Assembly (NCBI GenBank): GCA_003117195.1
Contig: BDSI01000125.1
Coordinates: 294,895 to 358,894, forward strand
Length of the DNA: 64,000 bases
DNA from: Eudorina sp. 2006-703-Eu-15
Taxonomy: Eukaryota > Chlorophyta > Chlorophyceae > Chlamydomonadales > Volvocaceae
Direction: 5' to 3'
Below the pieces are notes generated by a model. The model was not told the DNA's origin and did not search any database. It saw only the letters and a program-made list of their open reading frames with translations. The position numbers and the translations under genes are program-made. Every line of letters starts with the position of its first letter. Position 1 is the stretch's first letter. This document shows, piece after piece, positions 12,516 through 26,597 of the stretch.

Positions 12516-15500
12516 CTTTGACGGTCCTTAGCTCAGTTGGCCACGGCTCGCCAACCTAGGGGCCGTCCCTCCGGCGGGACAATCGGTCATCGTCCGCAGT
12601 TTATGTGAAGGCGATGGGGACATTGCAAAAGAACTGACATAGTGTCATATTATTGACGATGTGCTGCAACAGATGTGTCGATATGCGGACATTGTTTTCC
12701 AGCTTTACTGCAGGGGGAAAGGCCCATGCAACGTACGCGAGTAGGACCAAAGCGTGTTGTCATCAGCCAGTCTTGTGATGTAGCCAAAATAGCGCATATA
12801 ATTGACATTCGTCTTTCCGGCTCAATACTCCTATGAATGACTGACCACGCTAAAGCAACTTCTTCAGCAACGACCTCGCGTGTTCGAGGTATGTCTGCGG
12901 CTTCAAGGCATCATTGTACGTTAATTCCCATCAATGCTGCTTCTCTTGAGTGTCGCCTTCACCTTTCGTGTGCCTTTAACACTGTCGCACGACGAGCTCC
13001 TTCGGAGGACAACCGTGGAGGACAACGGGCTCACGCTCTTCCTTGCGTGATAGTGAACCTTTATGCTTAGGTGTCTGCTGATCTCAGGATGCGATGACAG
13101 CTGGCTATTATAGAGCACAATCGCTCCGTCTAGCCGACTGAGAGAACCACATGAAACGCGCTTACGGACCCATCAAACAGGTCCGTAGTGGGCAATATGC
13201 TGAAATAATGCAAACGTTTGGTTTGTTGGCCTGGCTTTCGGGCCCCGAAGCATTTCCGGTGCTGGGTTAGCTCACAGTCTACGCTCGTTAAGGGACACTC
13301 CACATGCACATGTGCATTCTTTATTTTTTGGGCGCTTCCTGACAGACGGCTGAAAATTTTTGCAGTTACTCTTTTTGGTTTATGACGAAAGGCGTCGTGG
13401 AGCTATGCAATAGCGCTAATGCAAGTCAAAACATGTAAAGAATGTTGTAATTGCATTTTTTGATATTTAAACAGTGTTTGCGGTAGTGTCGGCATGGAAT
13501 GGCCGGAAAGGAGTAAAGGACTGACAAATCCAGACCGTTGATAACAGTTGGCCGTTGATTTTCGCTCACGCTGGATAAGTGATTGCATAATTGTAAGTTG
13601 TGCTGGTCAGTATTTAACAAAAATAAAATTACTACAAGTGTCTTTGGTGTGATAACTACTGCTGCTTTTTAAGGGTCCGTCGGTCGATCGATGTATCAGT
13701 GTTCCCGATGACACTCTCTCATGTACATACTGGTCGTATGTAAATTTTGATAGCAAAAATTATTGCACGCTTCCTAACAAGCTTGTAGTTGTTATTAATG
13801 GCCTTTGTAAAATGTGCTCGATACGCATCAGATCACTACAAGCACTGCAGCTTTCAAACCTCATAATGTCAAATGAGACGTTGAACAGCTCGCAGCGCTT
13901 GAACTGCAAGTGCAAAACCACCTTATTGGCGTGGACGCCCGCCCTGTGACCGTCGCGTATTCGTGTTCAAGCCAGTGTTCTATGATGTAAACATACATAT
14001 GTCATGCTAGTATATCCTTAACTATTGGCACAGCTTCGCAACAAGCATGTTCGGATGACAGATCTCCGAAACCCAGCAGACTGCCCATTGTGCCCGCGCA
14101 ACCACACCTCAATAAAATGCTATTCGCATTGATTCAATTCATAATTGAACTATTTAAAGGTACATTGAACGATGTGTTCCAGTCGCCACTCCGACGAAAT
14201 CACTCCCCTTTGTAACAACCATCGGGAAGGCTCCAGATAATCCATACGTTATGTAAAAGTCCTTACGGCTACCACTGGATGAACAGATAATGCATGTAAA
14301 GGTGGTTTGCGCTGACATGTCAAGAGCATGCCTGATGAAGATACTCAATGTTTACCCAATTCTGCATGCCCAAATCTTTGCAAACCTTTCAACTAGAAGA
14401 CACCTCTTTTTGCCCATGTGCGGCGTCCTGCTGGACGCTTCATGCTATCCAGTTGTTATCTATTGTGCCACAACGGAGCACAGCAGAGGAATCATCTGCC
14501 TGCGGTCCCACGGCTCGTGTCTGCGGAATTCCTGATTGCGTGCTCCTCAGCGCATCAGTCAGCGCAAGTGACGTTTAAGGACCCCACACGGCAATTCAGG
14601 AACTTTCCACAAGTGGGAGACTAGTCGAAGGCTTGCCGGGAAGCTGTTGTGGCATCAAGGTTTCTCTTAAACCTGTACTTTCACTTTGATAATCGATGTG
14701 ACAGTGGACCCCGCGGGTCATTGACAGCCGCAGCGTCCTCACCATTCCTTGCATAAATGAAAACCTCTACGTGAAACACGCAGCCGGCCGTGTTCCGGAG
14801 CAGATTTTGTAGGACATTTGCGGGAGGTTCGTGAGGGGGGTCCACGCCCTACGGTTCCCAAAGAAGCAGGCGCTACACTGTGTGGGTGAGAAGCCTTCGG
14901 CGGTCGCGGATGCCTTGTTTGGGTCGACACTCAACAGGGGTCGACTGCTCTCCCTACGAGATAAAATGATTCAGCCACCGCGGTGTAAGAAGCTATCTGA
15001 GTTACTGGGGACGCTAGATCCGACCTACTATATACCATTGTGGTCCCCGAACCTGTGTGCGAGTACGACATCGTACCGCGCTCAGGTACTGCTGCCAGTT
15101 GCTTTAGCTGAACCGAGCGAGGATTTGAGAACCGCATTGACAAGAGGTCCTGCGGTTCATGATACAGGCTTTGGGTTTGGCAGTTCTTCTAGGCATCGGG
15201 TCCGCGTCAAGTGCGCGGGGGAGTTATCTTTGCAGGCGGGATGCAAGGGCCGCCGCACCGGACTAAGCTGGGAGTTGGAGGGTGAGGCCGAAGGGCGGCC
15301 CCCGCTGGGCCGCAGACGCATCGGGCAGCCGTGCACGGAGCACGAGACGGGAAATGGACCACCGCTGGCTGCCATGCCCGCTGTAACGTTCATTCATTCA
15401 TTCATTCATGCCCGCTGTGGCAGTAGGTTTCGCGCCGCTGGGCGGGTCGGGGGACGTCTCCCAACGGGCGTCTAGGGGGTGTGCTGCTGTGCTATGGGTG

Positions 15501-15990
15501 TTTGAACTTTAACGGGGTATTCGTTCCTGGTCCAATCTGCTACCTTTCGGAGCTGTCAGGCTCCGATGACGGTTCGAGCTATCGATGACACCTAGGTCAC
15601 ATCTTTTGAGGGTGCCCAATTGCGACCCATCGAGGCGCCGTGCCCCTGAACTACCTACCGAGCAATCAGGCGATGTTCAGGTGTTGGTAGGACCAAACCA
15701 ACAGGGGGATTTGCGCTAATGTACTAGTGGTTGTGGAAAGCGCGCTGCATTGGACTACGCTGGTTGATCAGGCCAGTGGAATCCAGACTGCTTACAATTG
15801 TACAGAATCAATGGCCTACATGCGAGCAACGCACAACGCCGCTACAATCGGCGTAACGTTCATTCATTCATTCATTCATTCAATCGGCGTTGTGCTCCCA
15901 AAGCGGCCCAGACGGCGCCAAGAGTGTACGGCACCAAATCTGGCCAAATCGCACCCTGGAGCCATGCGGCATGCCCAGCTGGCTCGCTAA
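12516..15990. other. Intergenic region, lower GC
   Basis: Sequence upstream of the KDM5 start codon (12515) up to the MITE. It is clearly less GC-rich than the genes around it and has no open frame with recognisable content. Two short (ATTC)n tracts occur, at about 15385-15405 and 15858-15883, each after a TAACGTTC sequence. The KDM5 promoter must lie in its first part, but no element could be pinned down. Confidence 0.6.
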
Positions 15991-16497
15991 CAGTGTTGCT
16001 ATCTTCCAAAACGGGGAAATAAAATTCCGCAGGTTTCCGGCCTGTCGCCAGTAGCCAAAAAACATTTGGCAGGGCAGATTTTGGGGGGCTTCCTAGGTGC
16101 CAGGAAATAAAAACCTCCGAGGCAGGGTGGAAATATTTCTGCGTGTTTCGACAGCAGGGCCACTGTTACCACAGCGACGACAGGGAAACTAAGTCCATGG
16201 AGGCCTGAAGCGCGCTTTCCTTGCGTCGCGGATGCATATGGGAGGGTAACCAGGAGTTGGGGACACGGCATTCGAGTGTGTTTTGGCGGTAGACAGGTGT
16301 ACGATGCAGGATTTTTCCCTGTGCCTGCAGATTTCCAGGCCTTTTTGGTAGTCTGGAAAATAGTTGGCAGGGCAGATTTCCGGCTCTCCACAGCGTCAAA
16401 TAAATGAAATCTCGCAGGTTTCTTGGGGGTCCGGGAAATAGAAAATTTCCGGCTTTTTTGCCCGTAAATATTCTTTTTATTTAAGATAGCAACACTG
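15991..16497. mobile_element. Non-autonomous hAT-like MITE (507 bp)
   Basis: A perfect 15-bp terminal inverted repeat, CAGTGTTGCTATCTT, lies at 15991-16005 and in reverse complement at 16483-16497. It is flanked by a perfect 8-bp target duplication CTCGCTAA at 15983-15990 and 16498-16505. A CAGTG terminus with an 8-bp duplication is the hAT superfamily signature. The interior has several degenerate copies of TTGGCAGGGCAGATTT and GGAAATAAAA/TTTCC motifs, as subterminal transposase sites often look. There is no transposase; a 179-codon open frame inside (minus, 16538-15999) is just repeat sequence. Confidence 0.88.
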
Positions 16498-16505
16498 CTC
16501 GCTAA

Positions 16506-17640
16506 GGGCTCATTCAAACCACAAACGTCCGCAAACACGACAACGGGTTACGCCAGAGCAACCAAAACCGGAACGCTGCTAGCGTTATTGCACTAGTTCG
16601 TTGGGCCCAACCGCTTCTCAACCGTCAGCTGATGCCGGCGAAATGACGTGCCGGCAACGGTGCACGACAGACCTGACTGACCGTATTTTTTCCTATCTGC
16701 CCCAGCTTGTGATGTCGGTATTTGTTTTTGCTGCATGGTCCTTGCCCTGTGCCTGCCCTGATAGGCCGCGGAAAATAGAGGTTGCAAGTCCCCCTACTAA
16801 TCATTCCTGCAGTGTCCGTTTGTGTCGACGTGCCGTGTCGTGGGTTTCTTTCGTTGTAATGGTCACAGCGGCCTGGATCATGTAATCACCCCTTCTGCAG
16901 GAGAAACCGTGGCTTCATGAACCATCTTTAGCCGCATTATGTCATGCATCAGCAGCTCACTGGCTTGCGGAGGGTGATGTCGACATTGGTTGTTTCACCC
17001 CTCTCATCGAGGGGAATGACATTCGGAACATGGTATTACATATGTCTTATCTGAATGCGGCGACAGGCGCCGATATCATCCAGGCAACCTGTGATACTTC
17101 ACCAGCCCGCGCTGGTATCCGAGGATATTCACCTATTAAGGTCCGACCACGGATCCTCAACGCGGCCCAATCGCCAGCATGCGGGCATGGAATTCGCCGA
17201 CCGCTCCACGGCAGCAGCACGCCCTTATCCGCGATCTCCAAGCAACGCCCCTTCGGAATCCCCTCGCCAAGCGGAAGATCGGACAACCCCATACCGGGTA
17301 CGTACCCCGTGTTTCATGCCCCGTCCCCAGGCAGGACCAAACGCTCCGAACATCTGTACCGCCGCGGGATGTACGGCAGGCATACGGACGGGATGGCCGT
17401 CGTCTCGTCGCATTATGGTACACTGGGGTGCGCACGAGTCAACGTCACGCAAGACCCCGACCCGCACTCGCAATTCGCATTCACTGCTCTCATATCTCTG
17501 AAGCAAAAACGCCTTCGTGCGTCCCCGCCGTGCGCGGGGGCGGCGACCGCGTACACTCAACAGCAAGCGCCGCGACACAGGGCTCAACGGGTCCTCCCTG
17601 CAGCGGGCAGGGCAAGCCCTTCCACGATCACGGGGCCCGC
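16506..17640. other. Intergenic region between MITE and GOGAT 3' end
   Basis: No recognisable gene. Open frames here show no family resemblance. Confidence 0.5.
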
Positions 17641-17645
17641 CCCGA

Positions 17646-17650
17646 TTACA
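17646..17650 (-). terminator. Candidate TGTAA polyadenylation signal of Fd-GOGAT
   Basis: TGTAA read on the minus strand, the usual volvocine poly(A) signal. It would give the glutamate synthase a 3' UTR of about 750 bases (18402 down to about 17635). The long open frames in this stretch on both strands are then UTR artefacts. Confidence 0.45.
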
Positions 17651-18402
17651 ACCAACGTCGTTGCATCTTCGCGCAGGTTAACGTTTCGGCTGCGAATGAT
17701 GGCATCAAAGGCATTCCCCGGGCAACGACCTGGCCTCACGGGCGGTCCCCGCCTGCTCCCGATGCCAGTCATGCCATGGGCACCTAGAAACGCACATGGC
17801 TGGGCAGCACCACCACCTCTCCTGCAACCACCGTATCAGCTGTCCCCAACGGCCCGAAGCCGCCGGGCCCCCGCCTGGCGACCACGTACGCAATCTGACG
17901 TGGAACGCAGTGCTGGGGGAGCCCTGTGCACCCGCACCTCCCTCCACGTCGAGCCCCACCCCTGAATGCGATTGCAAAACCCGTCGTCATCAGAACATCA
18001 CAAAATGACCATCGATGTCTGCCTCCGCACCGTCCCACCCTCTCCCCCAAAAGCGCCCTCGGACACGCACACAACATATGCGCACTGAAGACACCTGCAC
18101 TTCTCACATCACGCGCACGCACGCTCTCTCCGGGGTCAAGGCACCTCCCGCCACCCGCACGGTCAACACACACGTACGAACAGCTGGACCCCGTTATCCG
18201 GCCTGATCCGGCCAGCCTCAGGGCCGCCAATGCAACACCTCATGTCAATCACGTCCCAGGCGCACGTGGGACCGAACCAGATCTGGGCCGTACACCAAAA
18301 CCCCTCCCTGCACGGGTCCAGTCCCGTCCAGGGCGGAACCCAAAACCCATTCGTCCCCACCGGGTAGAGCTCTCATTCCTGACTACGACACTATCGCCCC
18401 CT

Positions 18403-20107
18403 TTACGCGGTCACCGCGACCTTGGCAGCCGCCGGCAGCTGCACCGACGGGTTCACCTCGGGGGTGTTCTTCTCCGCCGGCGGCACCAGCTGCCAGAACT
18501 TGCCCACGCTGGCCTCCCAGTTGGACAGCAGCGACTTGGCCTTGACGCTGCCGGTGCGCTCGTAGTGCGCCTGGATCAGGCCCCGCAGCTGCGCCTCACC
18601 CGCGGTGGTGACAACGCGCTGCACCGCCACGATCTCCGTGTTGACCTTGTCGCAGAACGAGCCGTCCTCGTCCAGGAAGTAGCCCAGCCCGCCCGTCATG
18701 CCGGCCGCGACGTTGCGGCCGACCGAGCCCAGGACCACCACGCAGCCGCCCGTCATGTACTCGCAGCAGTGGTCGCCCGCGCCCTCCACCACCGCCTCCG
18801 CGAGTGAGTTACGCACCGCAAATCGCTCGCCAGCGCGGCCGTTGACAAACAGCCGTCCGCCGGTGGCGCCGTACAGACACGTGTTGCCCACCAGGGACGC
18901 GTCCTCGCTGCGGAAGGGGCTGTTATGCGGAGGCACGATCGCAATCTCGCCACCGTTCATGCCCTTGCCGACGTAGTCGTTGGCCTCGCCGATCAGCTTG
19001 ACCTCCAGGCCCTTGATGCAGAAGCAGCCGAACGACTGGCCGCCCGAGCCCGTCAGCGTCAGGCGCACCGTGCCGGCAAAGCCGTTGTCGCCGTGGTGCT
19101 TGGCAATCACACCCGCGACGCGGCCGATCGCCGAGCGGTCGGTGTTGATGATGTCAAACGACTTGTGCACGACCTTCTCGTTGGCGATGGCGTCCATGAC
19201 CTCCGCGTCCGCGAGGATGCGGTCGTCCAGCTGCGGGCCGTTGTCGTGGACCTCCTGGGTGCGCCGCACGCTCGAGGCGCCCGAGGGACCCGCGAACGTG
19301 GTCAGGAAGGACAGGTCCAGGCCGTCCGTCTTGGCGAGCTTGACCGGGCGCTGGCGCAGCAGGTCCGCGCGGCCAATGACCTCGTCCAGGCTCTTGTAGC
19401 CCATCTCCGCGAGGCTGGCGCGCACCTCCTCCGCCACAAAGTGGAAGTAGTTGACCAGGTCCTCGGGCGCGCCGGGGAAGCGCGCGCGCAGCTCCTCGCG
19501 CTGCGACGCGACGCCGACCGGGCAGTTGTTGGTGTGGCAGACACGCGCCATGATGCAGCCGGTGGCGATCATGGCCACGGTGCCGAAGCCAAACTCGTCA
19601 GCGCCCAGCAGCGCGCCGAGCAGCACGTCGCGGCCGTTGCGGACGCCACCGTCCACACGGAGGACGACGCGCTCGCGCAGCTCGTTGCGGACCAGCGTCT
19701 GGTGCGTCTCCGCCAGACCCATCTCCATCGGGCCGCCGGCGTGCTTGATGGACGAGATCGGGGAGGCACCCGTGCCGCCGTCGTGGCCCGACACCTGGAT
19801 GATGTCGGCGTTGGCCTTGGCCACGCCCGACGCCACGACGCCGATGCCCGCCTCCGCGACCAGCTTGACGCTGACCTTGGCCCTGGGGTTCACCTGGTGC
19901 AGGTCGTAGATGAGCTGCGCGAGGTCCTCGATGGAGTAGATGTCGTGGTGCGGCGGCGGGCTGATGAGCGGCACACCCGGTTTGGAGCGGCGGAGCTGGG
20001 CGATGTAGGGGGAGACCTTCTGGCCCGGCAGCTGGCCGCCCTCGCCCGGCTTGGCGCCCTGGGCAACCTTGATCTCCAGCTGGTCCGCGTTCATGATGTA
20101 CTCGGGC

Positions 20108-20142
<35 letters not shown>

Positions 20143-23100
20143 CTTCGAGGTGGCCGTGTCGCCGTTGCGCAGGCCGCGCAGGTGCGGCACCGCCGACGAC
20201 TTGCCGTCGCCGTCCACGTCCGAGAGGTGCAGCCAGCGGGTGGGGTCCTCGCCTCCCTCGCCGCTGTTCGACTTGCCGCCGATGCGGTTCATGGCGATGG
20301 CGATGGTCTCGTGGGTCTCACGCGAGATGGCGCCCAGGGACATGCCGCCGGTGCAGAAGCGCTCCATGATGGCAGCCGCGGGCTCAACCTGTCGGGGGGA
20401 GGGGAGGTGATGGCAGACGAGGCGGGGTGCCACGACATTGTGGTGAGCGACCATGTGCAGCGTGCCGCCCAGAACCTGACGTCAGTCAAATTTCAGCAAT
20501 ACCAACATGTCATCGACCCTGAAGCTCCGGTCACCCGCGATGTCCGGCAGCGCGGCGGCCATCAGCCTACTTGACGCACCTGGTCAATCGGAATGGCAGC
20601 GCGGTCCGACTTGACCTCCAGGCAATCACGCAGCACGGCCACCGGCGCCTGCACGAAGTGCTGCTGGTAGGCCTTGTAGGCCTCCGGGTCCGCCTTGGAG
20701 CCGGCACCCAGGCCGATGGCCTTGTGCAGCAGCTTGGCCATCTCCTGGTTGTTGCTGTGGTACTCACCTACGTAAAAGGGCGGACCGGGGCGGCAGGCGG
20801 CGGCGGCGATCATAACAAATTCCGAGGATTGAATCACTAGGTGCAGCAAGATCGAATGTGGAAGGGACTCGCGAGAGGATAGACAACGCAACCGGTCAGC
20901 CGAACAGCGGCAGGCAGCTATGAGCAAAGCACTACGCCTGCTCTGTACCCCGGTCAGCCCCTCTGCGGCCTCGCCACGCACCCTTGGGGCGCGACTGGAT
21001 GAAGCCGTAGTCCTCCAGCTTGGTCATGGCCTTCTCGGGGAAGCCCTTGACCCACAGGCTCTCGGCCTCGCGCTGCAGGTCGTTCAGGCTCATGCCGCCG
21101 ATGCGAGACACGGTGCCGCTGCGGGCGGGAGGCACGGGGCACAAGGGATGGACTTGTTCAACCCCAGTTTGACATAACCCACGCACACGTGTGAGAATCC
21201 TTGAGACGGACACTACGTGGTGGGTAAGTACTGGTCTGCCCTGCTCCCCAGCACAGGCGTTGCAGCACACATACTCCCTCACCGCGGGCAGCGTCGGAGA
21301 TACTGAAGAGATACTGAAGACCTCGCATCCCCACTTGTGGGGCCTTGCGGCCCCTAGTCCAATACTCTCGACTCACCGGAAGCACAGGTCCACGACGTCC
21401 TTGCCCAGGCCGTACGCCTCGAAGATCTGCGCGCCGTGGTAGCACGACAGCAGCGAGATGCCCATCTTGGACAGGATCTTGAGCACGCCCTTCTCCAGCG
21501 ACTTCTTGAAGTTCTTCTGGCTGGCCTGCACGCTTATGTCCGGCACCTTGCCGGCCTTGATCAGGCTCTGCGTGCGGCTCGACAGGCGCCACTGGCGGCT
21601 GGTCTCGTAGCCCAGGTACGGGCAGATCGCGTGCGCGCCGTACCCAATCAGCATCGCCGCGTGGTGCGTCGAGTAGCACGTGGCGGTGTCGGCCACAATC
21701 GACGTCTGCGAGCGAAGCGAGGTGCGGATCAGGTGGTGGTGCACTGCGCCCACCGCCAGCAGCGCCGGGATGGGCGCCCGCGAGGCGTCCATGCCCTCCG
21801 GCCGGTCCGAAAGGACCACGCACTGGCAGCCGGCGCGCACGGCGGCCTCCACGTCCGCGCAGAGCTTGCGCAGAGCGGCCTCCAGGGAGCCCTCCTTGCC
21901 CACGTCGAAGAAGATCTTGAACGACTTGCTGCCCAGGGCCTTGTCGCTGGCGATCGCCTGCAGCTCGCTCTCGAGCAGGATGGGGCTGTCCAGCAGCACC
22001 TGGCGGTACGAGTCGGCGCCCGGCGCCAGCAGGTTGCCGCGGGCGCCCAGGCGCATCTCCAGCGACATGACCAGGCCCTCACGCAGCGGGTCGATGGGTG
22101 GGTTCGTCACCTGCGAGCGGACCAGAGCGGGACAGCGGGACAGTCGTCAGCCGCATCAACTTTTGAGGTACTTAAGCCGTGAAAGCGCAGGAAAAGGGTA
22201 GAGGCAGCAGAAGTGCACATATGGGTCAACTCAGCTGGTGTCCAGCGATAAGGCAGCGTCCGGTCGCTCAACCGTCCATCCAGCTGCGGTTCGCTAAACA
22301 CGAGCAACTTGGCAACAGGGCGGCAGATCCCCGTTACTGGCAAAGAAGATATCTTCCCGTGCCCGGCCCCGGTTGACGGTCGCCGGCACACAGCCACGCG
22401 CGCGCACCTGCGCAAACCGCTGCTTGAAGTAGTCCGTCAGCATGTGCGGCTTGTCGGACAGCACGGCCAGCGGAATGTCGTCTCCCATGCAGTAGGTGGG
22501 CTCCACGCCGGTCTGGGCCTGAGACTCCACCACCATCGTGGCGTCCTCCGCGCCCATACCTGCACATGGTTGCAGTGGAAGATATGCAGTGATAATAGGT
22601 AAAATGACACGCACAGGGCTCGTAACTGAGAGAGTAACGGCATGGCCGCCCGCGCGAAGCACGCACTCGGTAATGGGTAATGGGTAATGCAGTGTCCCAT
22701 ACGCCCAGGTCGGTCCGCGACAGGTGCGGTGCGCTCAAGAGACGGACTGGACCGACTCACCGATGGCCGCCTGCATGCGCAGCATGGTGGCCGCGTCGTA
22801 CATGGGCTCGTTCAGGAAGGTCGACTCGCCGAGGTCCGACAGGCGGCGCAGGCCGTGCTGCAGCCACTCCTTGTACGGCTGGCGGCTGGCCACCATCTTG
22901 CTGATGCCGGCCGTCTCCATGAAGGTGGCATTCTCCAGGTCCGCGCACACCATCTGGCCTGCAAGGAGCAAGGGACCCGTCAGGAGTCGTGAAAAAAGAG
23001 GCCGCAAGAAGAAAAATGGTGACCCTAAGACCAATGCCGCAGCGTCGCGCCTCCATAGACCGTGCACGTGCTTTAATTCGCACCCTAGACTGAAGCGCAG

Positions 23101-26100
23101 CGCGCCTGGTGTGTTCCCACGTCCCCGAACCACGTCCCCACTCTGCGGGGCAACCTAACAAAAACTTCATTGCGCACGCCTTTCCTGAACCCGTCACCGC
23201 ATCTCAGCTGTGCTAATGTTGACACGAACCGCCAGCCCCACCCCCTGCCGGTCGCGCACCTGGGCCCAGGCGGCCCTTGGCCACGATGTTCTCCGCGTTG
23301 GTCATCACGTCGCCCAGGACGCCCACCTCGGACGCCACGTAGATCATGTCGTCCTTGGTGCGCCAGAAGCGGGCCGGCCGCAGGCCGTTGCGGTCCAGGC
23401 GGGCGCCCACGCGCTTGCCGTCCGAAAACACAATCAGCGCGGGGCCGTCCCAGCCCTCCTGGAGACCCTCGAAGAACTCGTAGAAGTCAATGACCTGGCC
23501 CCGGTGGCGACAGACGCAGCGGAATTCAGCTATCCGGCCATGGGAGCCCATCATGCCGGCGTGCATGTCGCCGCCCCGGCGCGCTCACGTCAAGTTCAGT
23601 TATCATACTGTGTCCAGCGCTGTGCACCAATGCGGAGCACTCCGGTCCCCCCGTCCGGAGACATCAGAAGCGCATCCGGGCATCAGAAGCGCGACCGGGT
23701 GGGCTCCTCAGATGAGGCAAGTGCAGTACATCCCACGACCACAGTATCCGAAACATGCGAGAGGGCAGCTTAGCATTCTTTGCACAGTGCTGCTGATACC
23801 CGACCAATGCTTGAGCCCCTGGACCGCTCGTCGTCCCTGACCACTACAAGCCATTGCTACTTGCGCACCATCCGGTCTGTGTCACGGTCCGTGTCAGGGT
23901 CTCAACCCGCAGCTTCATTCACGTCCATGGCCTTGCAGTACCCGTCAGGTTGGTGACAAACGATGGGAGCCCCGGTGGTGACAACCGCATGTGCGCCAAA
24001 GGAGTGTGCGCCACGGAACTGCAATGTACGTTGCGCAAGCATGCGGCAGGTCAATCGCCGCGTGGAAACTGCCCTGCCGCGTGATACTCCTCAAACCCAC
24101 CAACCTAGTCCAACCCGCTGCCAACCTACTCATCAAAGCAACCGCCGCGTACTCGCGGCGTTCGAGTCCGGTACTCCAACAGCCAGCTCTGGAGCTCTGG
24201 CAGCCCATGAATTCCGTGCAGTCTGTCCCACCCTTTTGACACCCCCCACCCCCTGTCCCCCGCTCCCCATGCCTTCAAGCCCGTCCGCCTACCTCCGGGT
24301 ACTCCTTCACCAGGTCCGGGTGGTTCCGGTACGCCTCCGGCACCAGCAGCATCATGGCCTCCTGCGGGTCGAAGCCGGTGCGCACCAGCAGCTCCGCCAC
24401 GTTGTCCAGGTTAGCGCTATCCGACTGGGCCGCGTTACACAGCGGCGTCAGCTCCTCCTCGCGGCCAGCCCAAACCGGGTTCTTCAGCTCGTGCTCGCGC
24501 GACACGACCCAGTTCAGGTTGCCCTGAAGGGTGTTGATCTCACCTGCCGCGTTCATTGGGGGGTACGTGAAATTGGAGGACAGAAATTGTTAGAGAAGCC
24601 CATGTATCACGGAGGGCATTCACCTCGTCGTATCGAGGTGAACGGATGGGGACCCCGTGTCGCACGCGCACGGCTTGGTCACTTCCATTCGAAATGACTA
24701 GTTCATGGCCCGCTACGGCGCAGGAAGACTGTGCAAACAATCCTTTGCGCTGTGGCGATACACGCAGAGGTGCAAGATGACAGGCTATGGCTACTGCAAA
24801 GCCACAGCCGATGCTTGCGGTGCTCGCTTTACCAAACCCACAGCACGCACTTGTGCAAGACAACGCTGTAGTTAAGCTCCAGCCCGCCCCATCACCGCAC
24901 ACGTCCCATACTGGATAAATGATGCGTGGACGCTGCCCGTGCGTTATTGACGCTTGATACTGAGGTCAGCCGATGGGTATGGTAACGGAAAACTACGGCA
25001 GGGCCTTACATGCCATCCCAGTCTGATGCTCATAGACTTAACCCCATTCGGCGGACCGCGCTGACTCTGGATTGCAAACCCTGGATGCGGGTGCAGCAGC
25101 ACTACATGGTTCCCATCAAATCTGGTTGTGAACATCTGCTCCTGTTGTTTTACATCTGTTCATAGGCTCCTCGGCTGCGCTCACCATTGTGTCCGAGGAC
25201 GCGCATGGGCTGCGCCAGCGGCCACTTGGGTGTGGTGTTGGTCGAGAAGCGGCGGTGGTAAATGGCGAACGCGGACTCGTAATCCGGGTTCTCCAGATCG
25301 CGGTAGAAAGTGCCGACGACAGCAGAACGGAGCATACCCTTGTAGACCATCGTGCGGCTGGACAGGGAGCACACGTAGAAGTCGGGGGCAAACTCCGCCG
25401 GCAGCTCCGCATTCTTGGCCTTCTCCACGAGCTTACGGAGCAGGAACAGCTCCCGCTCCAGCTCGTCGCCAACCTGACCTGCCTTGCCCTCAATCAGGAC
25501 CTGCCAGATGCGCGGCTCCGTCACCTTGGCGAAGCGACCCACGATGTCGTGGTCCACAGGCACCTGGCGCCAGCCGAGCACCTTAACGCCCTCCTTGGCG
25601 CAAACAGACTCCAGAATGCGCTTGCACTGCGCCTCCAACTGATCGTTGTTGGGCAGGAACAGCATCCCCACGCTGCAAGTATATTGGTGACAGAGGTCTC
25701 CGCGTCAGAAACATTGCCGTGTTCGTCAATTATCATAAGACCATCAGTTGGCACGAGCCTACCCAGTGGTCAGTTCGTTGAGCTGCGGCATCTCCTTCTT
25801 GAGGAGCTTCCATGGGACTTGAGTCATAAGGCCAGCGCCATCGCCGGAATCGTTATCAGCTGAGCATGCTCCACGATGCTCCATACAGCCCAGGGCCGTT
25901 AGGGCCTGCAGCGACCGATCACAAATCACCGTCGTGACCCCGAACGCCGCCGCTCGGCTGCTTTGGGCTACCTAACTCCTCACCTGCTTTACGACTGTAT
26001 GGCTCTTGATGTTTTTCAGGCTGGCAATAAACCCAACCTGCGGCAATTCACCGGCGTTCAGTTAATTTGCAGTCTGGTAGTCGGCTCACACAAGATCATT

Positions 26101-26597
26101 GGCCCTGGTTCTTACTCCGCAGGCATCACGCTCCGCGAGAATTTCCTCCATATCCGCCACCTTCGGCTCGTATGTGCTGGGAGCTGCAGATGGCTCCATG
26201 ACCTCCGGGGTCAGGATGGGTTGACAAAAAGCCCCAGTAGACGCCGCGAGCGGCGCGACTGCGCGGCCAGCATTCTTTTTGGCCGCGGCCGCGCGCCTCA
26301 CATTCTGCAATTGAAAAGGGATAAATTCTGATCTGGATTGCCTCCCAGCAAACAATCCGTGCGTCGCTCGCAGCGCCGCACTTCATGATAGAGAACCTAC
26401 GTCTTCTCCCACAAACTGCTGCACTAGAGAATGCCATTGCTTCAATTGATAGTTTTCATTGCACTGACCTTGGCCTGAGCGTGAGCGCTGCGACCTGCTG
26501 GGGCACGGGGCACGGTAGGCACGACAGGAAGCGCTGGCCGCTGGCTGTTATCCAGGCGAGAGCCTGCGCGCTGCTGGGCGCGCAACTGAGTATCCAT
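18403..26597 (-). CDS. Ferredoxin-dependent glutamate synthase, plastid precursor
   Basis: Makes two glutamates from glutamine and 2-oxoglutarate with reduced ferredoxin, in the chloroplast. Exons: 26597-26469, 26304-26116, 26037-25984, 25905-25763, 25672-25185, 24543-24293, 23494-23260, 22958-22761, 22559-22408, 22110-21377, 21118-20982, 20767-20580, 20388-18403. Phases agree at every junction, giving 1627 aa, the normal family length. Residues 1-104 form an Arg/Ala-rich transit/pro-peptide. Cys105 (DACGVGF) is the expected N-terminal nucleophile of the class II glutaminase domain, which has the MEHRG segment. The central and FMN-binding domains follow, with [12 protein letters not shown] giving Cys1244, Cys1250 and Cys1255 (C-x5-C-x4-C) for the 3Fe-4S cluster. 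The C-terminus ends without an NADH-binding extension, which supports ferredoxin rather than NADH as donor. Start chosen because the short first exon (43 codons) splices in frame by GTCAGT to TTGCAG. Confidence 0.96.

Noticed and set aside
15999..16538. 179-codon minus-strand frame
   Set aside because: Lies across the MITE and consists of its internal repeats; it runs past the terminal inverted repeat, so it is not a transposase.
17030..17965. 311-codon plus-strand frame
   Set aside because: No family resemblance, overlaps the likely 3' UTR of the glutamate synthase, and other frames here are equally open in GC-rich sequence.
18925..20574. 549-codon plus-strand frame
   Set aside because: Antisense to the glutamate synthase exon with the FMN and 3Fe-4S regions; low-complexity Arg/Val/Asp composition.
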